Assembly: GCA_902778535.1 (NCBI GenBank) | Contig: CACYYG010000003.1 | Span: forward strand, 77,345 to 141,344 | DNA from: an uncultured Prevotellaceae bacterium | Lineage (GTDB): Bacteria > Bacteroidota > Bacteroidia > Bacteroidales > Bacteroidaceae | Direction: 5' to 3' | Length of the DNA: 64,000 bases | In this document: positions 15,716 to 25,747 of the stretch, piece after piece | How the letters are laid out: each line of letters opens with the position of its first letter | Position numbering within the stretch: position 1 is the first letter of the stretch | Translations under genes and position numbers: made by a program | Notes under the pieces: model-generated | What the model was told of the DNA's origin: nothing | The model's database searches: none | What the model saw: only the letters and a program-made list of their open reading frames with translations

Positions 15716-16891
15716 CTATCTTTTGTTGTAGAGCACGTAGTCTATGACCTTCCTGTTGGCTTCATCAACTTTGTTTCGGTTGAAATCGACATAAATTAGT
15801 GTAACACGACGTGTTGAGTCCATGTGTCCCAGCATTCGGGCAATAGTGTCAAGAGGAACATCGAGTTCTGCAGCAATGGAAGCTACGGAATGTCTGGCGT
15901 AGTACGAAGTACATCCTGGTATAAGCTTCTTCATGCAATTGTTCATTTTATTCATGAAGAAGCGATAGCTCTTCATCTTGTCGCAGAAACGGAGCAGATG
16001 TTGTTTGCCTTTATACTTCTGAATGATTTCCAAGGCTTCTGGTTCCAGCTTGATGGAATAGAGCGTGCCAGTCTTGGCTCTCTTGTACTCCAGTCTTCCG
16101 TTAACTATCTGGTCAGGTGTTGCGCTGAGCAGGTCAATGGCATTGATGCCCATGAGATAGAACATCAGGAAGAACGTATCGACGTACTTCTGCTGGTAAG
16201 GTTCGACCTCCATTGTCCGTAGGGAGCGGATCTGCTCTACTGGTAGAGAACGCTTGCGTGTTGCCTCCTTACCTATCTTGAACTTGCGGAATGGATAGTT
16301 AGTCGTCAAGTCATCTTCGATGGCTTTGTTGAATACAGCTCTGAGATTGCGGAAGTGGATTGCCCTCGCATTCAAGTGGGGGCAGTCAGTAGTAAGCCAT
16401 TCGTCAAATTTCTTCAGCCATTTCAGATTGATGTCCTCAAAAGTCAGTGAGTTTGCGTCTTTCCCCAGGAATTTCTCTATCTTTCTGAGAGTGACAGCAT
16501 AGATTTCCTGAGTCCTCTTGCGCTTGGTCTTGTCATTTACCATCTTCTTGAACAGGCCTACCACATTCCCCTCCTGTTCCTTACAGTTACAGAAGAGGGA
16601 GGACATTAATTCCTTAACCTGAATTTTCGAAAGAGCACTACCTTGTTTCTTCTGTTCGGTCATCAAAGATTCCTCAGCTTTGACAATCATTTCATTCAGA
16701 TAGCTGTTAAGAAAAGCTTTTCGAGGATGTTTAACAATTAATTTTTTGTCATTATTCCATTGAATAGGAAGAAGGTCTATTCCCATTGGGAACAACAGAG
16801 TTTCCTTTCTAACATTCACCATTGCTTTTAGTGGTGAGGTACCGTCTTTCTTTACACTTCGACGATCTAAGTAATAAACTAGTGTTGCCAT
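15716..16891 (-). CDS. int: Tyrosine recombinase (integrase) of the mobile element
   Basis: This 391-residue protein has the Bacteroidetes integrase layout: an N-terminal arm-binding domain, a SAM-like core-binding domain (about 110-210) and a catalytic domain. Visible catalytic elements are the lysine of YKRAKTGT, the Arg in YYARHSVASIA, LGHMDSTRRVT and the nucleophile Tyr in LIYVDF (about residue 367). At the position of the first catalytic Arg the sequence reads MGINAIDL, so that Arg is missing, as also known for the CTnDOT integrase. The His of the H-x-x-R box is Tyr. It sits about 210 bases from the 3' end of tRNA-Ser, the probable attachment site. Confidence 0.9.
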   Translation of the reverse strand: MATLVYYLDRRSVKKDGTSPLKAMVNVRKETLLFPMGIDLLPIQWNNDKKLIVKHPRKAFLNSYLNEMIVKAEESLMTEQKKQGSALSKIQVKELMSSLFCNCKEQEGNVVGLFKKMVNDKTKRKRTQEIYAVTLRKIEKFLGKDANSLTFEDINLKWLKKFDEWLTTDCPHLNARAIHFRNLRAVFNKAIEDDLTTNYPFRKFKIGKEATRKRSLPVEQIRSLRTMEVEPYQQKYVDTFFLMFYLMGINAIDLLSATPDQIVNGRLEYKRAKTGTLYSIKLEPEALEIIQKYKGKQHLLRFCDKMKSYRFFMNKMNNCMKKLIPGCTSYYARHSVASIAAELDVPLDTIARMLGHMDSTRRVTLIYVDFNRNKVDEANRKVIDYVLYNKR

Positions 16892-16954
16892 GTTGCTACA
16901 TTAAAAATGTTAGTCATTGATTGGCAGCACATTGGCTCAATTATTGGAGGCCAA

Positions 16955-17020
16955 AAATTTGCAGGAAATTTGCAGGATTTTTTGGTCCAAAATGTGCATT
17001 TTTGGTCCAAAATGTGCCAA
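16955..17020. repeat. Paired direct repeats, candidate integrase arm-type sites
   Basis: aaatttgcagg occurs twice in tandem (16,955-16,965 and 16,966-16,976). tttggtccaaaatgtgc occurs twice 20 bases apart (16,981 and 17,001). They lie between the integrase start and the tRNA-Ser 3' end, where arm-type binding sites of an att region are expected. Confidence 0.55.
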
Positions 17021-17104
17021 ATTGTGCATTGCCGACGTTTTTTTTAATGTCCAGCGATAACAAAAATAATGATTGTTTATTACTGATTTTCAGTAACTTA
17101 GGAG

Positions 17105-17192
17105 CGGAGAGAGCGAGATTCGAACTCGCGAACCAGTTTTGCCGGTCACACGCTTTCCAGGCGTGCCTCTTCAGCCACTCGAGCATCTCTCC
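17105..17192 (-). tRNA. tRNA-Ser(GGA)
   Basis: This 88-base class II tRNA reads from 17,192 down to 17,105. It has acceptor stem GGAGAGA/TCTCTCC, anticodon loop CTGGAAA with anticodon GGA, a long variable arm and T-loop TTCGAATC. CCA is not encoded. Its 3' end faces the integrase, so it is the likely integration target. Confidence 0.95.
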
Positions 17193-17408
17193 TTATTGTA
17201 AAGCGGGTGCAAAAGTACACCTTTTTTCTGTAAAAAAGAAATAATGCCAGCACTTTTTAGGATTCTTTAGTATTCGGAGGAAGTTCGAAGGGAGTGAGGA
17301 GAACCACTCACACCTGACTGAAATACTAATAAATTCTAAAAAAACGGGAGAAAAAACAAGGTTATTCAATAAAAACGGTATCTTTGCAAAAAAAGATAAA
17401 AGGGCTTT

Positions 17409-19871
17409 ATGCACAGTTTCAAACAGACAAAAGAAGGAATTGCCAGAAGAATGTTGTCGGCAGTATTGGTCATGATGCTGCTGGCGTCAAGTGCCTTGGC
17501 ACAAAGCGTCCGTGAGCGGATATGCCTGAACAACGGATGGAAGTTTGCCCTTGGCCATGCTGCCGACCCGCAAAAAGATTTCGGTTGTGGCACAGAATAT
17601 TTCAACTACTTAACGAAGGCAGCCTCCATTCACAACGAGGGGCCCTACACGCCACAGTTCAACGACTCAGCCTGGCAAGAGGTGAGACTGCCCCACGACT
17701 GGGTGACCACCCTACCCTACAGTGGCATGGCCAGCCACTCTCACGGCTACAAGACCGTGGGCTGGAAGTATCCCGAGACGAGCGTCGGCTGGTATCGCAA
17801 AACCTTCAACATTGGCAGCGAGAATCTCGGCAAACGGCTGATGCTGCGTTTCGACGGCATCTTCCGCAACGCCACTGTGTGGTTCAACGGCTTTTACCTG
17901 GGCACAGAGCCAAGCGGCTATGCAACGCAAGTGTATGACATCACACCTTATATAAAATATGGTAAGGACAACCTGATTTGCGTGCGTGCCGATGCCTCGC
18001 TTGAGGAAGGCTGGTTCTACGAAGGTGCTGGCATCTATCGCGATGTCTGGCTCGAGAAATCGGCCGAGGTGAGCGTTGTCCCTTTCGGAACGTTCGTCTA
18101 TGCCGAGCTACAGCAGCCGTATGCCAAAGCCACGCTGGTGGTTGAAACCGAGGTGAGCAACAGCAGCCTCAAGATGCAGCAATGTGAAGTGACGCAGCGT
18201 CTGTTGGATGCCGAGGGACAAGAAGTGGGCAAGAGCACACCAGCCGTGCTAAACCTGAAAGCAAAGCAGACATTAGGATGTAAACAGAGCATCGCCGTGA
18301 GCCAGCCCCACCTGTGGAGCACCGCTGACCCTTACCTCTACCAAGTGGAGACAACGGTGAGGGTTGACGGCAAGGTGACCGATGTCTACGCCACCACCAC
18401 GGGCATACGCGACATTGCCTTCGACAGCGAGCAAGGCTTCCTACTCAACGGTAAGCCGCTGAAGCTGAAGGGTGTGAACATGCACCAAGATCATGCCGGC
18501 GTGGGATCGGCCATCCCCGATGCCCTACAGGCCTGGCGCATCAGGCAGCTGAAGGCGATGGGCTGCAATGCCTATCGTGCCTCGCACAATCCTATGACGC
18601 CTGCCCTGCTTGACGTGTGCGACCGTGAGGGAATGCTCGTCATCGACGAGAACCGCCTGATGGGCATCAACGACGAGCACCTGCGTCTGCTGGAACGCAT
18701 GATCAAGCGCGACCGCAACCACCCAAGCATCATTCTTTGGAGCGATGGTAACGAGGAGTGGGGCCTTGAAAACAACATTCAGGGCACCCGAGTGGCCGAG
18801 GCCATGCGCGAATATACGCGTCTCTTCGACCCTACCCGCCCCAGCACCGTTGCAAATGCCGGCGGCACAGAGCTCATCAAGGGATTGGACGTGGTGGGCT
18901 TCAATTATATTGTGCAGAACGATGTGGACAACCGCAAGCGGCAGAACCCCTCATGGCGCATCGTGGGCACTGAAGAGACCACAGGTTGCGGCACTCGCGG
19001 CTGGTATTTTAATCTGCCACAATATCCCGGACGCATGGTCAGCTTAAACCGCACAATGGAGCAAAACTACGAGAACATCATAGAGCGTGGATGGAAATTC
19101 TATGCCGAGCGGCCTTGGGCAGCAGGTCTGTTCTATTGGACGGGCTTCGACTATCGTGGCGAGCCAAACCCGCTCAGTTTTCCCGCCCACGACTCCGAGT
19201 TTGGCATCCTCGACTACTGCGGATTCCCCAAGGACGAGGCCTACTATCTGAAAGCGTGGTGGACCGACGAACCTGTGCTGCACATCTTCCCCCACTGGAA
19301 CTTGCATGGCCATGAGGGCGATGAGATAGAATTGTGGGCCTACAGCAACTGCGATGAAGTGGAGCTGACCGTGAATGGCAAAAAGCTGGGACGCCAGCAG
19401 ATGCCAGCAAACGGTCACCTGAAATGGACGGCCATCTACCAGCCTGGGAAGGTGGTGGCCACAGGCTATAAGAACGGCCGCCGAATTATGACACAGACTA
19501 TAGAAACCACGGGGCCTGCCGCTAAGACAGTATTGACGGCCGATCGCAACAGTATTTCTGCCGACGGACGCGACCTTGCCGTCATCACCGTTGAAGTGCG
19601 TGACCGCAAAGGGCATCTCGTGCCCGATGCCTGCCCTGCCCTAACTTTCAGAATAGAGGGCGATGGTCGGATTCTGGGCGTCGGCAATGGAGATCCTATG
19701 TACCTTGGCAGCGACCATCCCGAGGATTCCGACTGCAAGGAGTTCTCCATCCCAGCCTTTAACGGTATGGCACAGGTTCTTATACAAAGTACCGACAGTC
19801 CGTCGGCCATCACGCTCAGCTGTCTCAGCGAAGGTCTGGAAACAGGACGGCTGACCATAGAATCACGATAA
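17409..19871 (+). CDS. Glycoside hydrolase family 2 enzyme (beta-galactosidase type)
   Basis: This 820-residue exported enzyme has a signal peptide ending near ASSALAQ (about residue 32). A GH2 sugar-binding domain follows, with LPHDW and VGWYRKTF, then an immunoglobulin-like domain, a TIM barrel and C-terminal domains. The acid/base Glu is in WSDGNEEW (about residue 449) and the nucleophile is probably Glu in IVGTEET (about residue 522). [14 protein letters not shown] and [11 protein letters not shown] are family hallmarks. GH2 enzymes release terminal beta-galactose or related sugars from glycans, here in the periplasm or at the surface. A TATCTTTG box lies at 17,379-17,386. The exact substrate cannot be read from sequence. 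Confidence 0.88.
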   Translation: MHSFKQTKEGIARRMLSAVLVMMLLASSALAQSVRERICLNNGWKFALGHAADPQKDFGCGTEYFNYLTKAASIHNEGPYTPQFNDSAWQEVRLPHDWVTTLPYSGMASHSHGYKTVGWKYPETSVGWYRKTFNIGSENLGKRLMLRFDGIFRNATVWFNGFYLGTEPSGYATQVYDITPYIKYGKDNLICVRADASLEEGWFYEGAGIYRDVWLEKSAEVSVVPFGTFVYAELQQPYAKATLVVETEVSNSSLKMQQCEVTQRLLDAEGQEVGKSTPAVLNLKAKQTLGCKQSIAVSQPHLWSTADPYLYQVETTVRVDGKVTDVYATTTGIRDIAFDSEQGFLLNGKPLKLKGVNMHQDHAGVGSAIPDALQAWRIRQLKAMGCNAYRASHNPMTPALLDVCDREGMLVIDENRLMGINDEHLRLLERMIKRDRNHPSIILWSDGNEEWGLENNIQGTRVAEAMREYTRLFDPTRPSTVANAGGTELIKGLDVVGFNYIVQNDVDNRKRQNPSWRIVGTEETTGCGTRGWYFNLPQYPGRMVSLNRTMEQNYENIIERGWKFYAERPWAAGLFYWTGFDYRGEPNPLSFPAHDSEFGILDYCGFPKDEAYYLKAWWTDEPVLHIFPHWNLHGHEGDEIELWAYSNCDEVELTVNGKKLGRQQMPANGHLKWTAIYQPGKVVATGYKNGRRIMTQTIETTGPAAKTVLTADRNSISADGRDLAVITVEVRDRKGHLVPDACPALTFRIEGDGRILGVGNGDPMYLGSDHPEDSDCKEFSIPAFNGMAQVLIQSTDSPSAITLSCLSEGLETGRLTIESR

Positions 19872-19914
19872 TACCTTTTTTAATACGCAAACAACAACTA
19901 AACCCATTATCAAC

Positions 19915-20457
19915 ATGAAAAGCTTAAAAGGAACAAAGACCGAGAAGAACCTGCAGGAAGCCTTTGCAGGCGAGTCAATGGCACGCAACAAGTACACCTT
20001 CTTCGCATCGAAAGCCAAGAAGGACGGTTATGTGCAGATTTCGAACATTTTCTTAGAGACGGCCGCCAACGAGAAGGAGCACGCCGAGCTGTGGTACAAG
20101 TACCTGAACGGTGGTAAGGTGTCTGACACAGCCACCAACCTGGAAGATGCTGCCGGCGGCGAGAACTTTGAATGGACCGACATGTATGCCCGCATGGCCC
20201 GTGAGGCCCGCGAAGAGGGCTTCGACGAGATAGCCGAGAAGATGGAAGGCGTGGCCGCCATCGAGAAGGAGCATGAGGAGCGCTATCGCCGTCTGCTGGA
20301 TAACGTGCGCAAGGAGACGGTATTCTCACGCGACAACGACGTCATCTGGCAGTGCTCAAACTGCGGCCACATCGTCATTGGCAAGAAGGCTCCTGAGGAG
20401 TGCCCCGTCTGCAACCACGCCCAGGCTTACTTCCAGGTGAAGGCTGAGAACTACTAA
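19915..20457 (+). CDS. rbr: Rubrerythrin
   Basis: This 180-residue protein has a ferritin-like diiron domain carrying Glu ligands in [29 protein letters not shown] and [10 protein letters not shown]-terminal rubredoxin domain has Cys-x-x-Cys pairs in [10 protein letters not shown] and CPVCNHA. Rubrerythrins reduce hydrogen peroxide in the cytosol of anaerobes using electrons passed through the rubredoxin iron. The length and both metal sites are complete. It is preceded by a 43-base spacer after the GH2 gene on the same strand. Confidence 0.96.
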   Translation: MKSLKGTKTEKNLQEAFAGESMARNKYTFFASKAKKDGYVQISNIFLETAANEKEHAELWYKYLNGGKVSDTATNLEDAAGGENFEWTDMYARMAREAREEGFDEIAEKMEGVAAIEKEHEERYRRLLDNVRKETVFSRDNDVIWQCSNCGHIVIGKKAPEECPVCNHAQAYFQVKAENY

Positions 20458-20518
20458 GCCAGCATCAAAAGTTGATGCTGGAAAGGACACCTTGGTGAGG
20501 CTCCAGAATATAATCCGG

Positions 20519-22273
20519 TTATAGCTGCTGTTCTACAATGTTGGGCAGTTTATTCCAAGACTTGTCGTTGCGGTAGTTGACGCGAGCGCCCTTGGGAACG
20601 TAAATCTTGCAGGCTGCCATCACCACACCCTTAAAGCTACTATGCGAAATGCTGGGCGGCAGGGGCGATGCCAAGACCACCTCTTTCAGCGAGACACACT
20701 TGGCAAAGGCGTTGCCGCCAATTTTCTTCAGGGCTGCAGGCAGCTCGACTCGCTGCAGGGCGGTACACTCACGGAACGAGGCGCTGCCAATGGACGAGCA
20801 GGCTGCTGGAATGGCAATGAAGCTGAGCGAGGCGCACTTCTCGAAAGCGTCGTCGCCGATGCTGGTGATGGAGATAGGCAGGTTGATATCGGTAAGCGAC
20901 GTGCACTCCTCGAAGGCATTGTCGCCGATGCTCTTCACCGAGATGGGCAAACTGACGGTGCGCAGCGAGTGGCAGTAGCGGAAGACGTCGCTCTCAATCT
21001 TGTCGATGAAACCACTGATAACGACGCTGTCGAGCGAGGCACAATTCATGAAGGTGTCGCTGCCCAGCTGTTTTACAAGGTTGGGCACAACAATATGGTG
21101 CAACGAGGCACAGTTTTCGAAGGCATGGTCATTGATACGTGTCAGTCCATCGGGCAGGTCAATAGCTCCCAGCGACTTGCAATCAGCAAAGGCGCTCTTG
21201 CCGATGCTCTTTACCGTCGCCGGAAGGGTGACGGCGGTAAGATTGGTGCAGCCCATGAACGTCTCCGTGCCAATGGACGACAGGTTGCCGTCGAGAGTGA
21301 CGGTAACTAATCCTGTGCAGTTTTTGAAGGCTTCGTTGCCCATCTTGTTAATACGCTCTATCTCGACTGTCTCCAACGACATGCACCCACGGAAGGCGCT
21401 GCTGCCGATGGAGGTGGCGGTATTCATCTCAATATTGCGCAGGCTCTGGCATTGTTCAAAAGCGCTGTTGCCAATCTCGTTAATGGCCTCGGGCATCTGG
21501 ATGCTCTCCAAGGCGGTGCATCCCTTGAAAGCCTCATTGCCGATGACTGTCACCGATGGCGGCAGACTGATGGTCTCCAATCGCTCACAGCGAGCAAAGG
21601 TTTCTGCCTTAACGGCCTTAATGTTGGTATTGTGAAGGCTCAGACGCTCCAAGGCTTTACAGTTGGTAAAGGCATCCTCGTCAATAACCTCCACAGCATC
21701 AGGAATCTCTATATTGCTGAGACTCGTGCAGCCGTCAAAGGCATGGTTTTTGATAGCGGTGATAGTGGATGGAAGTTTTATCTCCTTCAGGCTGACACAA
21801 CCGTTGAATGCATATTTATTGATGACCAGTGTCCCCTCCGGAACCTCCACCTCCTTCAGATTTACGCAGCCGCTAAACAGGCTGATACTCACTTCCTGCG
21901 TAGAAGAGGGCAGGATTACACGTTCCAAGTTCTTACAACCCTGAAACATGCTGGAGGGCAAGATGTCGGTCTTAGTATGAAAGCTACCACGACTCTCCAC
22001 AATGGAAGCCTCCGAGAGGTCGAGCACGGCAAGCACCTTGTCGGTGGATTTCTTCTGACGCGGATTCTTCAGCATATTCTGCAGAATCTTCAAGTCGGCA
22101 CCGCCCATCGGACCAGTAATCTTCAGCTCGGTCATCGAGAAACGCAGACTGTCGGGCAGACGTGTGCCGAACTGGCCGATGGAATCGACTGTCACCACCA
22201 GTTCCTGCGCCCTTACTGGGCTAAATGATAAATAAGAAATGAGAAGTAATAAACTCAGCAGTAGTTTTTTCAT
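20519..22273 (-). CDS. BspA-type leucine-rich repeat protein
   Basis: This 584-residue secreted protein has a signal peptide (MKKLLLSLLLLISYL, cleavage near VRAQ). About 18 repeats of roughly 23 residues follow, of the LRR_5 type, for example IGDNAFEECTSLTDINLP. The final 40 residues include a KIYVPKGARVNYRNDKSW ending typical of these proteins. BspA-like proteins are surface adhesins in oral and gut Bacteroidales. It is the last gene of an ilvE-trmB-LRR run, nine bases after trmB. The family is certain; the ligand is unknown. Confidence 0.88.
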   Translation of the reverse strand: MKKLLLSLLLLISYLSFSPVRAQELVVTVDSIGQFGTRLPDSLRFSMTELKITGPMGGADLKILQNMLKNPRQKKSTDKVLAVLDLSEASIVESRGSFHTKTDILPSSMFQGCKNLERVILPSSTQEVSISLFSGCVNLKEVEVPEGTLVINKYAFNGCVSLKEIKLPSTITAIKNHAFDGCTSLSNIEIPDAVEVIDEDAFTNCKALERLSLHNTNIKAVKAETFARCERLETISLPPSVTVIGNEAFKGCTALESIQMPEAINEIGNSAFEQCQSLRNIEMNTATSIGSSAFRGCMSLETVEIERINKMGNEAFKNCTGLVTVTLDGNLSSIGTETFMGCTNLTAVTLPATVKSIGKSAFADCKSLGAIDLPDGLTRINDHAFENCASLHHIVVPNLVKQLGSDTFMNCASLDSVVISGFIDKIESDVFRYCHSLRTVSLPISVKSIGDNAFEECTSLTDINLPISITSIGDDAFEKCASLSFIAIPAACSSIGSASFRECTALQRVELPAALKKIGGNAFAKCVSLKEVVLASPLPPSISHSSFKGVVMAACKIYVPKGARVNYRNDKSWNKLPNIVEQQL

Positions 22274-22282
22274 GTCATAAGT

Positions 22283-23059
22283 CTATTTACGGGTTTCGAG
22301 CGGACTGCGTTTTGTGCGATGATAACTGCGATAGTCGTCCAGCTCTATCTCTATGTCAGGTTCGTTTAGCTCGCCTTCACGTGGCAGCAGAAACTGCATG
22401 TATTTGATACTGATGCCACGCGAGAGCCACATCTGCTCATAGTAAGTCTGAATGGCGGCTGCCTCTTTCCCGACGTGAGAACCCTCGGGCACGGAGGCGG
22501 CATAGAGGTCTTCGGTGCGTTCGATGAGGGGCAGATGGTTTTTCTCCACCATAAACGTGGTATAGGTGAAGAGGAAATTTGAGTCGGTCTTCAAGTGAAT
22601 AATGCTCCGGTCGGCAAGGAAACGGCGGTAGCGCTGCATAAAGTAAGTGCTCGTGAGGCGCTTGCGGGGATTCTTCATCTGCGGGTCGCTGAAGGTGAGC
22701 CATATTTCCTGTACTTCATCCTCGGCAAAGAAACGGTCGATAATTTCAATGTTCGTGCGAAGGAAAGCCACGTTCTCTATTCCCTCTTGCAGGGCACGGG
22801 TGGCTCCCGTCCACATGCGTGCGCCCTTGATGTCCACGCCAATGTAGTTACGGTCAGGATGAGCCTTTGCCAACTCTACGGCGTATTCGCCCTTGCCGCA
22901 GCCTAATTCCAGAATGATGGGGTTGTCGTTGTGGAAATACTGCTCACGCCAGTGGCCGCGCATGGCGAAAGGAACGTCGCTCACTACCGAATAAGGATAC
23001 TGAAAGACGTTCCTATAAGTTTCCATGTCGGCGAACTTCGCCAGCTTTCCTTTACCCAT
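22283..23059 (-). CDS. trmB: tRNA (guanine-N7-)-methyltransferase
   Basis: This 258-residue enzyme makes m7G46 in tRNA using S-adenosylmethionine. The SAM-binding motif [15 protein letters not shown] is near residues 51-65, and [18 protein letters not shown] is followed by the TrmB signature [17 protein letters not shown]. The C-terminus carries family-typical segments plus a short basic tail. It is separated from ilvE by 30 bases and from the LRR gene by nine. Confidence 0.93.
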   Translation of the reverse strand: MGKGKLAKFADMETYRNVFQYPYSVVSDVPFAMRGHWREQYFHNDNPIILELGCGKGEYAVELAKAHPDRNYIGVDIKGARMWTGATRALQEGIENVAFLRTNIEIIDRFFAEDEVQEIWLTFSDPQMKNPRKRLTSTYFMQRYRRFLADRSIIHLKTDSNFLFTYTTFMVEKNHLPLIERTEDLYAASVPEGSHVGKEAAAIQTYYEQMWLSRGISIKYMQFLLPREGELNEPDIEIELDDYRSYHRTKRSPLETRK

Positions 23060-23089
23060 ACTATAGCGTATCCAGTTATACTAGAATTA

Positions 23090-24106
23090 CTACTCTATCA
23101 CCACGGTAGTCCAGCCATGCTTGTCCTCAAGCTCGCCGTACTGGATGCCGCGCAGCGTATCGAAGAGCTTCTTCGACATAGGGCCGGGCTTGTCGCCGAA
23201 GCTGTAGCGCTTGCCAGTGTCAAGGTCGTCAATGTACGAGATGGGACTGATGACGGCAGCCGTTCCGCAGGCGCCGGCCTCCTCGAAGGTTTCGAGTTCC
23301 TCTTCGGGAATGGGGCGGCGCTCCACCTTCATGCCCAGGTCCTCAGCCACCTGCATCAGGCTTTTGTTGGTGATGGAAGGCAGGATGCTGGTCGATTTCG
23401 GAGTGACATAAGTATTGTTCTTGATGCCGAAGAAGTTGGCTGCACCACACTCATCCATGTATTTCTTTTCCTTGGCGTCGAGATAGAACTCGCAGGCGTA
23501 ACCCTTCTCATGAGCCAGATTGTTGGCGAACAAAGAAGCGGCATAGTTGCCACCCACCTTATACTTACCTGTGCCGAGAGGAGCCGAGCGGTCGTAGTCG
23601 CGGATGATGACATAGGGATTGGCAGCGAAGCCGCCCTTGAAGTACGGACCCACAGGCGTGACAAAGATCAGGAAGCAGTATTCCTTGGCGGGATGCACGC
23701 CTACCTGTGCGCTTGTGCCGATGAGCAGCGGACGAATATAAAGCGTGGCGCCGCTCTCGTAGGTGGGAATCCACTCCTGATTCAGTCGCACAACCTTCTT
23801 CACCATTTCCGTAAACAGCTCGGTACTTACCTCAGGCATCATTATGCCGCGGCAGGTGGACTGCAGGCGGGCAGCGTTCTCGTCAACACGGAAGATGCGC
23901 ACCTTGCCGTCGGGGCAGCGATAGGCTTTCAAGCCCTCGAAAGCCTCTTGGCCATAGTGCAGACAGGTGGCAGCCATGTGCAGTTTCAGATACTCGTCGG
24001 AGCAGACTTCAATCTCGCCCCACTTGCCGTCGCGATAATAGCAACGGACATTGTAGTCAGTCTTCATGTAGCCAAACGACAGGTTGGCCCAGTCTAAATT
24101 CTTCAT
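23090..24106 (-). CDS. ilvE: Branched-chain amino acid aminotransferase
   Basis: I take the ATG at 24,106 (MKNLDWANLSFGYMKTDYN), giving 338 residues, since upstream codons cross the promoter. This is a PLP-dependent class IV transaminase. YRCPDGKVRIFRVDENAARL, the PLP-lysine region GTGKYKVGGNYAASLFAN and EAGACGTAAVISPI mark it as IlvE. It catalyses the last step of Leu, Ile and Val synthesis and the first of their breakdown. It is the first gene of the ilvE-trmB-LRR run. Confidence 0.95.
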   Translation of the reverse strand: MKNLDWANLSFGYMKTDYNVRCYYRDGKWGEIEVCSDEYLKLHMAATCLHYGQEAFEGLKAYRCPDGKVRIFRVDENAARLQSTCRGIMMPEVSTELFTEMVKKVVRLNQEWIPTYESGATLYIRPLLIGTSAQVGVHPAKEYCFLIFVTPVGPYFKGGFAANPYVIIRDYDRSAPLGTGKYKVGGNYAASLFANNLAHEKGYACEFYLDAKEKKYMDECGAANFFGIKNNTYVTPKSTSILPSITNKSLMQVAEDLGMKVERRPIPEEELETFEEAGACGTAAVISPISYIDDLDTGKRYSFGDKPGPMSKKLFDTLRGIQYGELEDKHGWTTVVIE

Positions 24107-24139
24107 ATATTTATTGATTTTACAGTATTTTCGATGGGG

Positions 24140-24171
24140 CAAAGATAGGTATTTTTTGCGAAACCCACAAA
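24140..24171 (-). promoter_or_regulatory. Promoter of ilvE
   Basis: On the minus strand TTTG (complement of 24,168-24,171), a 20-base spacer and TATCTTTG (complement of 24,140-24,147) form a full Bacteroidetes promoter 33 bases before the ilvE start. Confidence 0.7.
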
Positions 24172-24183
24172 TTTTGCCGTGTT

Positions 24184-24375
24184 TTATTTATCCTCGCCCA
24201 ATATCTTCTTGATTTCCTCGTCGGTCTTGGTAAGCTTGTCCTTGCAGAGTTTGATGAGCTGCTGGGCACGTTTCAACTGCTCGGTCATCTGGTCGATGTC
24301 GAGTTCGTCGTTCTCCATCTTGCGGACGATAGTCTGTAGTTCCGCAAAGGCCTCTTCGTATTTTTGTTCTTTCAT
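24184..24375 (-). CDS. xseB: Exodeoxyribonuclease VII small subunit
   Basis: This 63-residue protein starts at the ATG at 24,375 (MKEQKYEEAFAELQTIVRKM); the frame is open further upstream but overlaps xseA. It has the XseB pattern of a two-helix protein: YEEAFAELQTIV, ENDELDIDQMTEQLKRA and a charged tail. Several XseB copies bind the XseA subunit to form exonuclease VII, which degrades single-stranded DNA. It lies 43 bases after xseA in the same direction. Confidence 0.92.
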   Translation of the reverse strand: MKEQKYEEAFAELQTIVRKMENDELDIDQMTEQLKRAQQLIKLCKDKLTKTDEEIKKILGEDK

Positions 24376-24418
24376 TTTGAGTGAGTTTTTGGGGGACAGG
24401 TTGAGACAAATTGAAATA

Positions 24419-25735
24419 CTAATTAACTGTGGAGCGGACGGTGCCGTCAGCAAGGCGTGTCTCCAGCTCGTCACCAGGGTGTAGTATGGCTGCATTGCGC
24501 ACAGTCTTGCCGTCCTTCAGCGTGATACTGTAGCCCCGGCGCAGTAAAAGCGAAGGGTCGAGGTTTTTCGTCTTTTCCTCTATCAGCTCCAACCGGTGTC
24601 GCTCAGTAGTAATTTTCCTGTCGAAGAGCAAGGGAATACGGGCATTAGTTGTTGAAAGCTGAGAGCTGAGAATTGAGAGTTTATTTTGCGCGTGATGTGC
24701 GATGCGGCTATAGAGTGCATCAAGGCGCGCCTCCTGTCTTGTTTTAACAACAGCAACATTGTTCTTAATCTGAGCGTTGAGGATTGAGAGCTGCGATTTG
24801 TAATTGAGGATTCGGGTTTGCGCATAGCGAGTGATGCGGTCTTGTGCATCGTCAACGGCATTGAGCACTTCCTCCAAGTGACTGACGAGGAAGGCTGCGG
24901 CGGCAGTGGGTGTCTTCACCCGCTGAAACGACACCATGTCGAGAATGTTTTCGTCGCGGTCATGGCCGATGCCGGTAATGATGGGCAAGGGAAAATTGGC
25001 CACGTTTTCCGCCAGTGCCAAGGTGTCGAAGCCCGACATGTCGGCAGTAGCGCCACCTCCACGGATGATGACGACGCAGTCGAATGGCTGAGCCTCCTTC
25101 CACTCTCCGCCTTCCACCGTCAACCAAATTTGGTTCAGTGCCGCAATAATGCTTTGCTCCACCTGCTCGCCCTGCATCACGGCAGGAAAGAGCTGTACGC
25201 TGAACTTCAGACCGAGGTCATTATGTGCGAGCTGTTTGATGAAGTCGCCATAGCCGGCAGCTGTCTCGCTGCTGATGACGGCGATATGCTGGCAGAACAG
25301 CGGCAGATGCAGCTCTTTCTGCAAGTCGAAGACGCCCTCTTCCTTCAGCTGACGGATGATTTCCTGACGCTTGCGTGCCATATCGCCGAGCGTGAACGTA
25401 GGGTCAATGTCGGTGACAATCCATGAGAAGCCGAATGCCTCGTGGAACTGTGCATAGACCTTCAGCCGCACCTTCAGTCCCGCATGCAGCGTCTGGCCGG
25501 TGGTGCGCTCGAAGTAGGGCTGCAGCATCAGCCATTGTGTACGCCAGCACTTGGCCGAGGCACGGGCCACAGGCGTAGCTGTTCTTTCGTCTTTTTCAAC
25601 GAGTTCCATGTAGCAGTGGCCGCGACTCTCGCGACACTCCGACAGTTCCGCCTCCACCCAATACTCTTGGCTGAGGGTATGTTCAATGACCTGACGCACC
25701 AGGCCGTTGAGCTCGAGAAGGCTGAGGGTTTTCAT
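24419..25735 (-). CDS. xseA: Exodeoxyribonuclease VII large subunit
   Basis: This 438-residue protein has an N-terminal OB-fold (SQEYWVEAELSECRESRGHC) and the catalytic domain with ITGIGHDRDENILDMVSF and CVVIIRGGGATADMSGFD. A long coiled coil (about 280-390) and the C-terminal LRRGYSITLKDGKTV complete it. It hydrolyses single-stranded DNA from both ends. It is coupled to the subtilase upstream (12 bases) and xseB downstream. The coiled coil contains residues encoded by heptanucleotide repeats (NKLSILSSQLS), suggesting local repeat growth within the gene. Confidence 0.95.
   Translation of the reverse strand: MKTLSLLELNGLVRQVIEHTLSQEYWVEAELSECRESRGHCYMELVEKDERTATPVARASAKCWRTQWLMLQPYFERTTGQTLHAGLKVRLKVYAQFHEAFGFSWIVTDIDPTFTLGDMARKRQEIIRQLKEEGVFDLQKELHLPLFCQHIAVISSETAAGYGDFIKQLAHNDLGLKFSVQLFPAVMQGEQVEQSIIAALNQIWLTVEGGEWKEAQPFDCVVIIRGGGATADMSGFDTLALAENVANFPLPIITGIGHDRDENILDMVSFQRVKTPTAAAAFLVSHLEEVLNAVDDAQDRITRYAQTRILNYKSQLSILNAQIKNNVAVVKTRQEARLDALYSRIAHHAQNKLSILSSQLSTTNARIPLLFDRKITTERHRLELIEEKTKNLDPSLLLRRGYSITLKDGKTVRNAAILHPGDELETRLADGTVRSTVN
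24651..24678 (-). repeat. Heptanucleotide tandem repeat inside xseA
   Basis: Four successive 7-base units on the plus strand: gttgaaa, gctgaga, gctgaga, attgaga. A degenerate series in similar register lies at about 24,774-24,809 (gttgagg, attgaga and relatives). Both are in the coiled-coil coding part of xseA. Confidence 0.6.
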
Positions 25736-25747
25736 AGACTGCTGAGG

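Noticed and set aside
1-16891. Defence or toxin-antitoxin system within the mobile element
   Set aside because: I looked for nucleases, restriction, abortive-infection and toxin motifs; none of the unknown proteins shows one that I can support.
22931-24097. Long plus-strand open frame of 388 codons
   Set aside because: It is antisense to trmB and ilvE, both with clear family motifs; it is a shadow of high-GC codons.
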